DNA of 64,000 nt from Gaiellasilicea sp963761905 (GCA_963761905.1 CAVXIQ010000008.1:186001-250000); one strand, 5' to 3'. Counted from the stretch's first letter, positions 25,782 to 34,315 are shown. The notes: generated by a model not told the origin, from the sequence alone. Translations and numbers: made by a program.

Positions 25782-27116
25782 TCAGCAGGTCTGGAGGTCG
25801 GGGGACATGGCGACGAGCTGGCGTAGCGCGTTCGTGACGAGCACCGGATACGACTTGCGCTTCCAGGGGTGGTTGGCGTCGCCCATCGCGCGGCGGGCGA
25901 ACTCGAGCAGGGCGGCGCGCGTCGCGGGCCGGATCGTCGGCGAGCCCCAGAAGGCGATCGCGGCGGCGACGAGCTTCTGCGGATCTCCGGAGATCGAGCC
26001 CGCCTGCTTGTCGGTGACCGAGAACGCGCGTCCGGCCTGGTTGGCCGTGAACCAGCGACCGCGGAAGGTCGCGGTGTCGAGCCAGCGCTCGTCGTCCCAG
26101 CCGGCCACGTTCGGCGGCATGAAGAGCCGCTGGCCGGTCATCCCCGAGATCCACGCCCAGGACGCCGTATCGATTCCACGCCCGCAACCCCGGAGCAGCC
26201 CTGCCGTGTAGACGACCGGCGGCTTGACCATGCGAGGGCCGTTGTAGAGGGCGGGGTGGCGGAGGATCGCCTCCACGACGGGCCGGATCTGAAGGTCGCG
26301 ACGGTAGAGCTTCTCCAGGGACCGGCGCGTCGCTCCGTCGAGCGCCGTCGGGACGAAGTAGCCCCAGAGCTTCTCGACGAAGAACGAGGGGTGATTCGGG
26401 TGGCGCAGGCACAGGCTCACCGAGTCCTGCCAGTCGAAGTTCCCGCTCTTGCCGAAGATCCGCTTCCTGCCGGCGTCGTGCCGATCGCGCTCGTAGCGGA
26501 AGTTGTGCGGGCCGGTGCCGCGGCGCCAGTCGTTGTCGAAGCCCGTCAGCGCGCGCGCCTGCTCTCGCACGTCGCGCTCGCTGTAGCCGCGGCCGGCCCC
26601 GAGCGTGAAGAGCTCCATCAGCTCGCGGGCGTAGTTCTCGTTCGGCGACCACTTCGTGTTCTCGGTTCCGGAGAGCCAGAGCAGCATCGCCGGGTCGCGC
26701 GTGACGTCGCGCAGCATCGTCTCGAACGAGCCCAGCGAGAGTCTGCGCATGAGCTTGTTCTGGTTCAGCATCAGCTTCTGCGAGGCGACGCCGGCGAGCG
26801 AGGTCGCGAACCAGTCGTGCCAGACGAGGGTCATCCGCTCGACGAGCGGGCGCGAGGTGCGCACCATCCGGTCGAGCCACCAGATGTGGTCGTGTCCCCA
26901 GGCGTCCGCCGGAGCGAGCGCCCGGCCCTTGTCGTCGTGCGGCGCGGCGCCGACGAAGCGCTCCGCACCGGGTCGGGTCAGCTTGCGGACGGCGCCCTCG
27001 AGCCCGAGCTTCGCGAGTGAGGCGGCCTCGCCGCGGCGAGGTCCGAAGCCGGCGCGCCAGAGCAGGCGCTCGGCCTGCTCCCGCGAGAACGTGCCGTTGT
27101 AGACGGCGGCGGGCAT
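25782..27116 (-). CDS. DUF1800 family protein
   Basis: 444 aa from ATG 27116. Family blocks are LLWRAGFGPRRGEAASLAKL, WWLDRMVRTSRPLVERMTLV, HDWFATS, NYARELMELFTLGAGRGYSE, ALTGFDNDWR and MPPNVAGWDDERWLDTAT. DUF1800 proteins are nearly always encoded just upstream of a DUF1501 protein, as here, and the pair is thought to act outside the membrane. Function remains unknown. AGAAGGG precedes the start. No signal peptide is obvious in this member. Confidence 0.9.
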   Translation of the reverse strand: MPAAVYNGTFSREQAERLLWRAGFGPRRGEAASLAKLGLEGAVRKLTRPGAERFVGAAPHDDKGRALAPADAWGHDHIWWLDRMVRTSRPLVERMTLVWHDWFATSLAGVASQKLMLNQNKLMRRLSLGSFETMLRDVTRDPAMLLWLSGTENTKWSPNENYARELMELFTLGAGRGYSERDVREQARALTGFDNDWRRGTGPHNFRYERDRHDAGRKRIFGKSGNFDWQDSVSLCLRHPNHPSFFVEKLWGYFVPTALDGATRRSLEKLYRRDLQIRPVVEAILRHPALYNGPRMVKPPVVYTAGLLRGCGRGIDTASWAWISGMTGQRLFMPPNVAGWDDERWLDTATFRGRWFTANQAGRAFSVTDKQAGSISGDPQKLVAAAIAFWGSPTIRPATRAALLEFARRAMGDANHPWKRKSYPVLVTNALRQLVAMSPDLQTC

Positions 27117-27177
27117 TCCCTTCTCTATCGGGCGGCGCGCCGAAATCCTTCAGTCCGATCGAGGGAACGGGGCGAGC

Positions 27178-27211
27178 GGAGTCCCGCCGCGCTCGGGCGC
27201 GGCGGGACTCC
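27178..27211 (-). terminator. perfect 15-bp hairpin downstream of the CBS gene
   Basis: GGAGTCCCGCCGCGC (27178-27192), a TCGG tetraloop and GCGCGGCGGGACTCC (27197-27211). It lies 7 nt past the CBS-gene stop and upstream of the DUF1800 gene. Confidence 0.8.
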
Positions 27212-27218
27212 AGAGGTG

Positions 27219-27632
27219 TTACTTCGAGATCTGCTGCACGGTCTCGCCGGTGAGCGTGTCGTGACCGCTCTGGGCGACGTCGGCCTGAGCCAGGATCCCC
27301 ACGAGCTTGCCGTCCTCCTCGCAGACGGGGAGGCGTCGGAGCTGGTGCTCGGCCATCAGGCGAGTGGCCTCCTCGAGTGTCTGCTGAGGATCGACGGTGA
27401 CGACGTCCTTCGAGGCGATCTCGCCGACCGCCGTGTCGCCGCTCTTGCCCTCGGCGAGCAGCCGGATCGCCAGATCGCGATCGGTCACGACCCCCACCAG
27501 CCGGTCGTTCTCGACGATCGGCAACGAGCCGACGTCCTGGGACTTCATGATTCGAGCCGCCTCGGTCGCCGACGTCGTCGGCTCGATCGTCGTGGGGTCG
27601 GCGGTCATTGCGTCGCGAATGGTGTGGTGCAT
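27219..27632 (-). CDS. CBS-domain pair protein
   Basis: 137 aa from ATG 27632 with a strong Shine-Dalgarno (GAAGGAG). Two CBS motifs form one Bateman module: IRDAMTADPTTIEPTTSATE with GSLPIVENDRLVGVVTDRDL, and VGEIASKDVVTVDPQQTLEE with RRLPVCEEDGKLVGILAQAD. Such stand-alone modules bind adenine nucleotides and are thought to sense energy state. No partner enzyme is adjacent. Ended by a very stable hairpin. Confidence 0.92.
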   Translation of the reverse strand: MHHTIRDAMTADPTTIEPTTSATEAARIMKSQDVGSLPIVENDRLVGVVTDRDLAIRLLAEGKSGDTAVGEIASKDVVTVDPQQTLEEATRLMAEHQLRRLPVCEEDGKLVGILAQADVAQSGHDTLTGETVQQISK

Positions 27633-27666
27633 TCGTGTCTCCTTCGGTCGTTTGTCGCCGGAGCGG

Positions 27667-27786
27667 CTAGTCGGCGCCGGGAACGTCGTCGGCGTCGCCC
27701 TGCTCCTCCTCCGGATCCGGGATCGGCGAGCCCTCGAGCTCGTCGTTGCGATCGTCCTCGCGTGGGTGCGTATCCTGATCGGTCAT
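27667..27786 (-). CDS. possible 39-aa acidic protein
   Basis: ATG 27786 to TAG 27667: 39 residues, 15 of them Asp or Glu (for example REDDRNDELEG and DPEEEQGDADD), intrinsically disordered. Its ATG overlaps the thrS ATG on the opposite strand by two bases. No Shine-Dalgarno is evident. It could also be chance. Confidence 0.3.
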   Translation of the reverse strand: MTDQDTHPREDDRNDELEGSPIPDPEEEQGDADDVPGAD

Positions 27787-29816
27787 GAAAGTGATCCTCC
27801 CCGACTCGACGGAACTCGAACTTCCGGACGGCGCTACAGGCCTCGACGCGGCGCGCGCGATCGGGCCGAAGCTGGCCGAGCAGGCGGTGCTCGTCCGCTC
27901 GAACGGGAGCGTCCAGGACGTGCGGCTGCCGCTCGAGGACGGGCAGCCGATTCAGTTCCTGACGACGCGCGACAAGGACGATCCGGACGCTCTTGCGGTG
28001 CTGCGGCACTCGGCCGCGCACCTGCTCGCCGAGGCCGTGCGGCGGCTCTATCCAGGCGTCAAGGTCGCGATCGGGCCGCCGGTCGAGAACGGCTTCTACT
28101 ACGACTTCCAGTTCCCCGAGCCGATCCGCGAGGAGGACCTCGAGCGGATCGAGGCGGAGATCGAGCGCGAGCTCGCGGAGGGCCGTTCCTGGGAGCGCGA
28201 GGAGATCTCGGCGGCCGACGCGAAGCAGCGCTTCCTGGAGGAGGACGAGCCGTACAAGGTCGAGCTCGTCGACACCGCCGAAGGCCCGATCTCCCTCTAC
28301 CGCCAGGGTGAGTTCACCGATCTCTGCCGCGGCCCGCACCTGCAGGACTCGACCCCGATCAAGGCGGTCAAGCTGACCTCGCTCGCGGGCGCCTACTGGC
28401 GCGGTGACGAGCGGAACACGCAGCTGACGCGGATCTACGGGACGGCCTTCTACTCGCAGGCCGACCTCGACGCTCTACCTCGAACGGATCGAGCAGGCGC
28501 GCGCGCGGGATCACCGCAAGCTCGGGCTGGAGCTCGATCTCGTGCACCTGTCGGACGAGGCGCCCGGAATGCCGTTCTGGCATCCGAAGGGGATGGTGCT
28601 CTGGAACGGGCTCGAGGATCTGCGCCGGCGCGAGAACGCAGCCCGCGGCTACCTCGAGGTGAAGACGCCGCTCATGTACGACACGGCCGTCTGGGTCACG
28701 TCGGGCCACTGGGAGAAGTTCCGCGACGACATGTTCATCCTCCCCTACGGCGACGAGCGGTCGCTCGGGCTGAAGCCGATGAACTGCCCCGGGCACATGC
28801 TCCTGTTCGGCAGCGCCCTGCGGAGCTACCGGGAGCTGCCGCTTCGCTACGCCGAGAGCTCGACGCTGCACCGGAACGAGCGGGCGGGCACGCTCCACGG
28901 CCTCCTTCGGGTTCAGCACGTGACCCAGGACGACGCCCACATCTTCTGCACCCCGGAGCAGATCGAGGACGAGATCTTCGGCTGCCTCGACTACGCCGCG
29001 TTCCTCTACGACCTCTTCGGAATGGAGGCGCGCTTCGAGCTCTCGACCCGGCCCGAGAACAAGCTCGGCACCGACGAGGAGTGGGACTTCACCGAAGCCG
29101 CGCTGCAGGCCGCGCTCGAGCGGCGCCAGATCTCCTACACCGTGAACGAGGGCGACGGCGCCTTCTACGGGCCGAAGATCGATCTCCACATGACGGACGT
29201 CCTCGGGCGCTCGTGGCAGATGGGCACGATCCAGCTCGACTCCCAGATGCCGGCGCGCTTCGGGCTCACCTACGTCGGATCCGACAACACCGAGCACACG
29301 CCCTACGTCGTTCATCGGGCCCTGCTCGGCTCGCTCGAGCGCTTCCTCGGGATCCTGATCGAGCACTACGGCGGCGCCTTCCCCTTCTGGCTTGCGCCCG
29401 TCCAGCTGCGACTGATCCCGGTTGCGGAAAAGCACCGGGAGACCGTCCAGGAGCTACGGAGCCGCGTCGAGGCGGAGGGCTTCCGCGTCGACGTGGACGA
29501 GCGCGAGGAGACGCTCGGGAAGCGGATCCGCGAGGCCGAGCTCGAGAAGATCCCCTTCACGATCGTCTACGGCGACAAGGAGTCGGACGAGGCGCTCGCC
29601 GTGCGCGCGCGCGGCGGCGAGCAGTCGACGCGGAGCCTCGAGGAGCTGCTCGCCGACTTCCGCGCCGAGCCTTGCTACGATCGCAGCCCTGAAAGAAGGA
29701 GCGGATCACTGCCCCTCACCTCCCGGATCGAGCGTTCGCGCGGGCATCCGAGGGGGTTCAACCGAGTCGGTTGGACGGGAAAAGTGGCCGCTGCGTGCAG
29801 CGGTTTTTGTCGTTAG
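27785..29816 (+). CDS. thrS: threonyl-tRNA synthetase, apparent frameshift
   Basis: Charges tRNA-Thr. Order: N-terminal TGS domain (KVILPDSTELELPDGATGLD), editing/SAD domain with HSAAHLLAEAV and LCRGPH, class II core with motif 2 (RNERAGTLHGLLRVQHVTQD), GAFYGPKIDLHMTD zinc/ATP elements, then the anticodon-binding domain. Codons up to QADLD (about 28470) are in frame 2, and YLERIEQARARDHRKLGLEL onward in frame 3, so a +1 base lies at 28470-28475. The in-frame stop at 29816 falls inside the downstream hairpin, giving an unusual tail of about 40 residues. The true stop is probably near 29660-29692. ATG 27785 is the family-consistent start. Confidence 0.9.
29788..29808 (+). terminator. intrinsic terminator/attenuator in the infC leader
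   Basis: CCGCTGC (29788-29794), 2-nt GT centre, GCAGCGG (29797-29803), then TTTTT. A TACGAT hexamer at 29676-29681 could start a leader of about 160 nt that contains this hairpin before infC. It may terminate thrS and also attenuate the IF3 operon. Confidence 0.72.
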
Positions 29817-29849
29817 AGAGAGAGGATTGCGGAGCTTGGTGAAGGCCCT

Positions 29850-30602
29850 TTGAGACCCAGACGGCGCCCTGAAGACCGGACGCGTCCCCAGCCACAAGAC
29901 CGGATCAACGAGGCGATCCGGGTTCCGAACGTCCGGCTGGTCGGCGAGGACGGGGAGCAGATCGGGATCAAGTCGACCGAAGAAGCGCGGGAGTACGCGT
30001 ACTCCAAGGGGCTCGACCTGGTCGAGGTGGCGGCCCAGGCGGATCCCCCGGTCGCGCGGGTCATGGACTACGGCAAGTACCGCTACGAGCAGGAGCAGAA
30101 GGCGAAGCTGGCGCGGAAGCACCAGCAGCAGATCAACATCAAGGAGATCAAGTTCAGGCCGAAGATCGGCATTCACGACTACGAGACGAAGAAGGGCCAC
30201 GTCGTGCGCTTCCTGAACCAGCGCGCGAAGGTCAAGGTCACGATCATGTTCCGGGGACGGGAGAACCTGCACCCGGAGCGGGGCCGCGACCTGCTGCTTC
30301 GACTCGCAGAAGAGATCAAGGAGATCGGCGTCGTCGAATCGCCGCCGCTGCTCGACGGTCGCAACATGGTGATGCTGCTGGGCCCAACCAAGAACGCAGG
30401 AGTGAAGACAGATGCCGAAAGTGAAGACAGCGAGCGGGGCGAAGAAGCGATTCAAGGTGACGGGCGGGCGGCAAGATCTGACTCCGCCGGCGACGGCGAT
30501 ACAGCACGCCCCGGCAACCTCGAGCAAGAGCGCCCGGGGAAGCGGAAGAGGGGGTTCCGGAAGGAGCTGCCGGTTGGTCGAAGGCGGAGCGACCGAGGAT
30601 AA
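29850..30602 (+). CDS. infC: translation initiation factor IF-3
   Basis: Start TTG 29850. N-domain RINEAIRVPNVRLVGEDGEQ, linker YAYSKGLDLVEVAAQADPPV, C-domain KEIKFRPKIGIHDYETKKGH and VMLLGPTKNAG at about residue 180. IF3 binds the 30S subunit and controls start-codon selection. After the normal end (about 30400) the open frame continues 67 codons through rpmI, reading partly the L35 sequence (LEQERPGKRKRGFRKELPVG). This read-through is probably produced by indels in the sequence; the real stop is likely near 30400-30480. First gene of the infC-rpmI-rplT operon. Confidence 0.9.
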   Translation: MRPRRRPEDRTRPQPQDRINEAIRVPNVRLVGEDGEQIGIKSTEEAREYAYSKGLDLVEVAAQADPPVARVMDYGKYRYEQEQKAKLARKHQQQINIKEIKFRPKIGIHDYETKKGHVVRFLNQRAKVKVTIMFRGRENLHPERGRDLLLRLAEEIKEIGVVESPPLLDGRNMVMLLGPTKNAGVKTDAESEDSERGEEAIQGDGRAARSDSAGDGDTARPGNLEQERPGKRKRGFRKELPVGRRRSDRG

Positions 30603-30630
30603 AGAAGCTGCTGGGGCTGAGGGGCAGCCG
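30412..30630 (+). CDS. rpmI: ribosomal protein L35, disrupted by several apparent indels
   Basis: ATG 30412 begins MPKVKTASGAKKRFKVTG, a clear L35 N-terminus. The rest of L35 is present but spread over three frames: GKI..LRRRR (frame 2, with a TGA at 30479), LEQERPGKRKRGFRKELPVG (frame 3), and IKKLLGLRG (frame 2). This implies +1 at about 30469, one nonsense change, +1 at about 30520 and -1 at about 30597. As written, the first frame runs on without a stop and fuses to L20. Because all L35 pieces are conserved, the gene is probably intact in the organism. Confidence 0.75.
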
Positions 30631-31002
30631 ATGCCAAGGGTTAAGCGATCCGTTCACGCGCGCAAGAAGCGCCGCAAGGTCCTCGGCGAGGCCAAGGGCT
30701 ACTGGGGGCTCAAGAAGTCGAGCTACAAGTACGCCAAGGAGCAGGTCGAGCACTCGCTCGTCTACGCCTATCGCGACCGCAAGAACAAGAAGCGCACGTT
30801 CCGGCAGCTCTGGATCGTGCGGATCAACGCGGCGGCGCGGCAGAACGGCCTGTCCTACAACCAGTTCATCTCGGGGATCCACAAGGCAGGAATCGAGCTC
30901 GACCGCAAGGTGCTCGCCGACCTCGCCGTCAGCGATCCTGCCGCCTTCGCGGCGGTGGCCGAGCAGGCCAAGGCCGCGAACGAGTCGGCCAAGGCCGCCT
31001 GA
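30631..31002 (+). CDS. rplT: ribosomal protein L20
   Basis: 123 aa from ATG 30631: RVKRSVHARKKRRKVLGEAK, GYWGLKKSSYKYAKEQVEHS, YAYRDRKNKKRTFRQLWIVR and INAAARQNGLSYNQFISGIH. It binds 23S rRNA early in 50S assembly and in many bacteria represses the infC-rpmI-rplT operon; whether it does so here is inferred only. The stop overlaps the next open frame as CTGA. Confidence 0.97.
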   Translation: MPRVKRSVHARKKRRKVLGEAKGYWGLKKSSYKYAKEQVEHSLVYAYRDRKNKKRTFRQLWIVRINAAARQNGLSYNQFISGIHKAGIELDRKVLADLAVSDPAAFAAVAEQAKAANESAKAA

Positions 31003-31202
31003 CGGATCAGGCGACGTTCTTCCGCCGGCAGGCGGAGCAGTGCGACGGGCGCTCGATGCTTTACACCGAGCTCTGCCGGCGGCTGGGGGACGGGAGGCGT
31101 GTTCGCGTCGAGTTCGCCGGGACCGGCAGCGAGGGATCGCTCGCCTTCCTCTGGACTGCGCGGCCCGCTGTCGCAGTCGACGATTACTGGTGGCCCGCGT
31201 GA
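30999..31202 (+). CDS. 67-aa hypothetical protein with probable CTG start
   Basis: Open frame exactly filling the gap between rplT and the methyltransferase gene. It begins at CTG 30999 in a CTGA overlap with the rplT stop and ends in a GTGA overlap with the next gene. No ATG, GTG or TTG is available in frame until ATG 31056. The sequence looks like coding DNA (ATFFRRQAEQCDGRSMLYTE, then RVRVEFAGTGSEGSLAFLWT) and recalls the start of DUF2332-like proteins, but that is tentative. Two NTGA junctions make it a likely real, translationally coupled gene. Confidence 0.5.
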   Translation: MTDQATFFRRQAEQCDGRSMLYTELCRRLGDGRRVRVEFAGTGSEGSLAFLWTARPAVAVDDYWWPA

Positions 31203-31876
31203 TCACGTCTCGCACCAACCCGACGCTGAAGCTCGTACGGAAGCTGCTCGCGCAGAAGCGGAAGCGCGTCGAGCTCGGCCTCTTCGTCGTCGAGGGCGAG
31301 GATCTCATGGAAGCGGCGCGCGCAGCCGGGATCGAGCCGGTGGAGCTGCTCGTCGCGGGAGAGACCGTCGAGGAGGAGCTGCTCGTGGAGCTCTCGACGC
31401 TGCCGCACCCCGCGCGCGCGATCGGCGTCTATCGCCAGGCCGACCTCCCGCGCGGCGAGCCGCAGACGACGCTCGGGCTCTGGCACGTGACAGACCCGGG
31501 AAACGTCGGCACCCTGCTCCGCACGGCGGACGCGTTCTGCGCCGCAGTCGCGCTCTCGCCCGGCTGCGCGGATCCGCTCGGCCCGAAGGCGTTGCGCGCG
31601 TCGGTCGGCGCGATCTTCCGCGTTCCGCTGCTCGCGCTCGACGACGCGCCGAAGCCGTGGATCGCGCTCGCTGCGCACGGGGGCAGACCGATTCGAGAGC
31701 TCGACCTCGATGGCCCGATCACCTTCCTCCTCGGCGCCGAACGGGACGGGCTGCCGGACGAGTTGGTGGCTCAGAGCCACGAAGTCGCGACGATCCCGAC
31801 CCTGGGCTCGGCCGAGTCGCTGAACGTCGCGGCGGCCGGCGCGATCGCGCTCTACGAGCGCTCGCGCCGCGCCTGA
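31199..31876 (+). CDS. TrmH/SpoU-family RNA 2'-O-methyltransferase
   Basis: 225 aa from GTG 31199, GTGA overlap with the preceding frame. An N-terminal substrate-binding domain (ITSRTNPTLKLVRKLLAQKR, GLFVVEGEDLMEAA) is followed by the trefoil-knotted SPOUT domain: WHVTDPGNVGTLLRTADAFC (motif 1 Asn-Arg), FLLGAERDGLP (motif 2) and IPTLGSAESLNVAAAGAIAL (motif 3). It modifies a ribose in rRNA or tRNA; the exact site is not predictable. Gene order infC-rpmI-rplT-spoU is widespread, often followed by pheST as found here after an insertion of other genes. Confidence 0.9.
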   Translation: MITSRTNPTLKLVRKLLAQKRKRVELGLFVVEGEDLMEAARAAGIEPVELLVAGETVEEELLVELSTLPHPARAIGVYRQADLPRGEPQTTLGLWHVTDPGNVGTLLRTADAFCAAVALSPGCADPLGPKALRASVGAIFRVPLLALDDAPKPWIALAAHGGRPIRELDLDGPITFLLGAERDGLPDELVAQSHEVATIPTLGSAESLNVAAAGAIALYERSRRA

Positions 31877-31884
31877 ATCTCGGG

Positions 31885-33763
31885 TCACCAGGCGCCGCCG
31901 CCTCCGCCGCCGCCGCCCCCGCCACCACCGCCCGAGAAGCCGCCGCCGAACCCGCTCGAGCCCGAGGAAGGCGGCGCGAGCGCCGAGCCGAAGCCGGACG
32001 CGAGATCGCCGATCCCCATCGACGTCGGCCCGGAGCCGAGGTCGCCGTAAGGGCCGATCCAGTAGACGGAGCTCGCCTGCGCCAGCGCTTCCGGCATGTG
32101 GAGCTGCGCGCCCTGCAGGACGCGCTCGGCGATCCCGAACGCGATTCCGTAGACGAGGAAGCGCTCCCAGAGCTCGAGCGTCGCGGGCGGCGCCTCCTGG
32201 AGGCGAGGGAAGTCGGTGAGGTAGCGGCGGAAGGCCTCCCACCGCTCGGCTTCGGCCTGCGCGCCGGGAGAGCGGCGTCTCCAGAGCCGGCGGTTGAACG
32301 CCATCACGGCGAGCACTCCGGCGTTCACGAGCCCGCAGACCGCGAGGGCGAGCACGACGACGTCTCGCCAGGTCGGCGCGACCGAGTTGAACGACTCGAT
32401 CCGGATGAAGAGCGTCAGCCCGGCCACCACCGCGAGCACCAGAGCGGCGCCGACGAGGAGAACGAGCCCCTTGTTCTGGAACCAGCTGCGGCTGGAGATC
32501 TCCGCGTCGACGGCCGACTTGAACGAGGTGAAACGCTCCGAGTTGCTCGTCCGCTTGGCTTCGATTCGGTCACGGAACCGCGAGAGCCGTTCCGGGCCGC
32601 CGACGAGGATGTCGTCGACGACCTGTGCGACGGGTGCCTCGAATGCCTCCACAGGCGCCTCGACATCGTCGAGCGCGAGCTCGAGATCGGCGACCTGTTG
32701 CGTCTTCAGCCCGCCCCAGACCCTCCGTTCGGTCGTGACGGGCTCCGAGCGATAGCGCCCGCGTCGGATCAGGTCGAAGAGCGTCGCCGTGAACTCGAGC
32801 GACCCCGGCGTTCCTCCCTGCGCGAGGAGCGAGGGAACGAGAGCCGGCTCCGTCTCGGTCGGCGGCTCCTGCTCGTACTCGCGGTCGTACGCGGTCTCCC
32901 GCTCGCGGCCGTAGTACCACCAGACGAGGCCGCCGATCAAGAGCGCCGGGCCCGAGCGCGAGCGCGAGCAGGATCGCGATCGTCCGTGGCAGGTTGTCGA
33001 GCGCCTCGTCGATCTTCCTCCGGTCTCGCACGTACGCGGCTGCGTCCTCACGCTCCTCGGCGACGATCTTCTCGAGCCCGAGTCCGGATTCGACCTGCAT
33101 CGCGGAGGTCGACGTGAAGAACCGGCGCGGCACGAGCGTCCGCAGCTCGACGAACTGCTCGGCGGGAACGTCGAGCGCGCGCAACGTCGCTCGGCGGCCG
33201 TCGATCACGACGTCTCCGCGCACCGAGACGGGGTGACCCCAGGCACGGGTGACCTCGCCCGGAGCCAGAACCGTTCCCGTCAGGCGGCCGAGGCCGGTCT
33301 GCCATTCGTCGCCCCAGATCTTCAGGTTGATGTCCACGACGTCGTCGTAGGCGACGGGCAGGCCGCTCACCCTGTAGTGGATCCGGAAGCGCCGCTCCTC
33401 CGACGTGGCGTCGTAGTGCCAGACGATCCGGATGCCGCGCTCTGTTCGAGCGATCCCGTAGGTGCCGGGCGCGCCTGCCGAGCCGAGCTCCGCCGAGGCT
33501 CCGGGGCGGTAGACGATGTCGCCCTCCGAGACCGAGACCTGGTCGATCTCCTCGCCGTCGCGGAGCGGGATCTCGCGGAAGGCGCCGCTGAACGAGCCGT
33601 CGTAGACGAACGTGATGTTCTCGTCGACGACCAGCGCACCGTTCTCCGCGACCTGAACGACGACATCGGCCGCCTGGAGCGAGAAGGACTTGGCCTCTGC
33701 GGTTCCCGCCGCTCCGCACGCGGCGAGCACAGCGATCGCGAGGCCCGCTAGAACGCGACGCGT
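31885..33763 (-). CDS. DUF2207 membrane protein with Gly-rich tail, apparent frameshift
   Basis: About 625 aa. Lipoprotein-like or signal N-terminus (VLAGLAIAVLAACGAAGTAE), DUF2207 extracellular domain (FREIPLRDGEEIDQVSVSEG, IRIVWHYDATSEERRFRIHY), a membrane helix (LLALALGPALLIGGLVWWYY), a cytoplasmic region with two more helices (LVLLVGAALVLAVVAGLTLF), and a terminal GGGFSGGGGG-type tail of about 20 residues. One inserted base is inferred at about 32950 (LALG then PALLIGGL). No standard start exists in frame; the ACG at 33763, behind GGGAGG, sits where a start is expected. It overlaps the end of lemA, the usual partner. Confidence 0.78.
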
Positions 33764-34293
33764 GGTGCCTCCCGGGTCGCTTCCTCCGCCTCGAAGAAGT
33801 CCCGCTTCGTGAACCCGAACATGCCCGCGATGAAGACGGTCGGGACCGTCTGGATCGCGTTGTTGTAGGTGAGCACGGTGTCGTTGTAGACCTGGCGGGA
33901 GACGGCAATCCGGTTCTCGGTCTGCGCGAGCTCGTCCTGGAGCTGGCGGAAGTTCTCGTCGGCCTGCAGCTCCGGATAGGCCTCCGCGACCGCGATCAGC
34001 CGCCCGAGTGCCGCACTCAGCATGTTCTCGGCGGCGCCCTGCTCGGCCGGCCCCTGCGCGGCCTGGGCGCGGGCTCGTGCGTTCGTGACGGCCTCGAACG
34101 TCTCGCGCTCGTGGGCGGCGTAGCCCTTGACGGTCTCGACGAGGTTCGGGATCAGGTCGTAGCGCCGCTTCAGCTGGACGTCGATCTGCGCCCACGCGTT
34201 CTCGACCCGGTTCCGAAGCTGGACGAGGCGGTTGTAGAGGAAGACGAGGGCGAGGACGAGGAGGACGACCACGCCGAGCACGATCCAGAGCAT
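33748..34293 (-). CDS. lemA: LemA family protein
   Basis: 181 aa from ATG 34293. An N-terminal membrane helix (MLWIVLGVVVLLVLALVFLY) is followed by a long helical bundle with the LemA blocks RLVQLRNRVENAWAQIDVQL, KRRYDLIPNLVETVKGYAAH, LIAVAEAYPELQADENFRQL and RQVYNDTVLTYNNAIQTVP. The function of LemA is not settled; the gene is commonly paired with DUF2207 or TPM-domain genes as here. TACGGT lies 6 nt before the ATG, and only 29 bp separate it from the divergent MOSC gene. Confidence 0.94.
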   Translation of the reverse strand: MLWIVLGVVVLLVLALVFLYNRLVQLRNRVENAWAQIDVQLKRRYDLIPNLVETVKGYAAHERETFEAVTNARARAQAAQGPAEQGAAENMLSAALGRLIAVAEAYPELQADENFRQLQDELAQTENRIAVSRQVYNDTVLTYNNAIQTVPTVFIAGMFGFTKRDFFEAEEATREAPRVAF

Positions 34294-34299
34294 GGGATG

Positions 34300-34305
34300 A
34301 CCGTA
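34300..34305 (-). promoter_or_regulatory. -10-like hexamer TACGGT for lemA
   Basis: TACGGT on the minus strand, 6 nt before ATG 34293, four bases from the opposing hexamer for the MOSC gene. Confidence 0.5.
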
Positions 34306-34309
34306 CCGT

Positions 34310-34315
34310 TACGCT
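34310..34315 (+). promoter_or_regulatory. -10-like hexamer TACGCT for the MOSC gene
   Basis: TACGCT, 7 nt before ATG 34323. No Shine-Dalgarno. Confidence 0.5.

Noticed and set aside
28465..28480. Programmed +1 frameshift in thrS
   Set aside because: No slippery codon, stop or internal Shine-Dalgarno at the shift, and thrS is not a known recoded gene; an inserted base is simpler.
31885..31945. Low-complexity repeat at 31.9 kb
   Set aside because: It encodes the Gly-rich C-terminal tail normal for DUF2207/TPM-type proteins.
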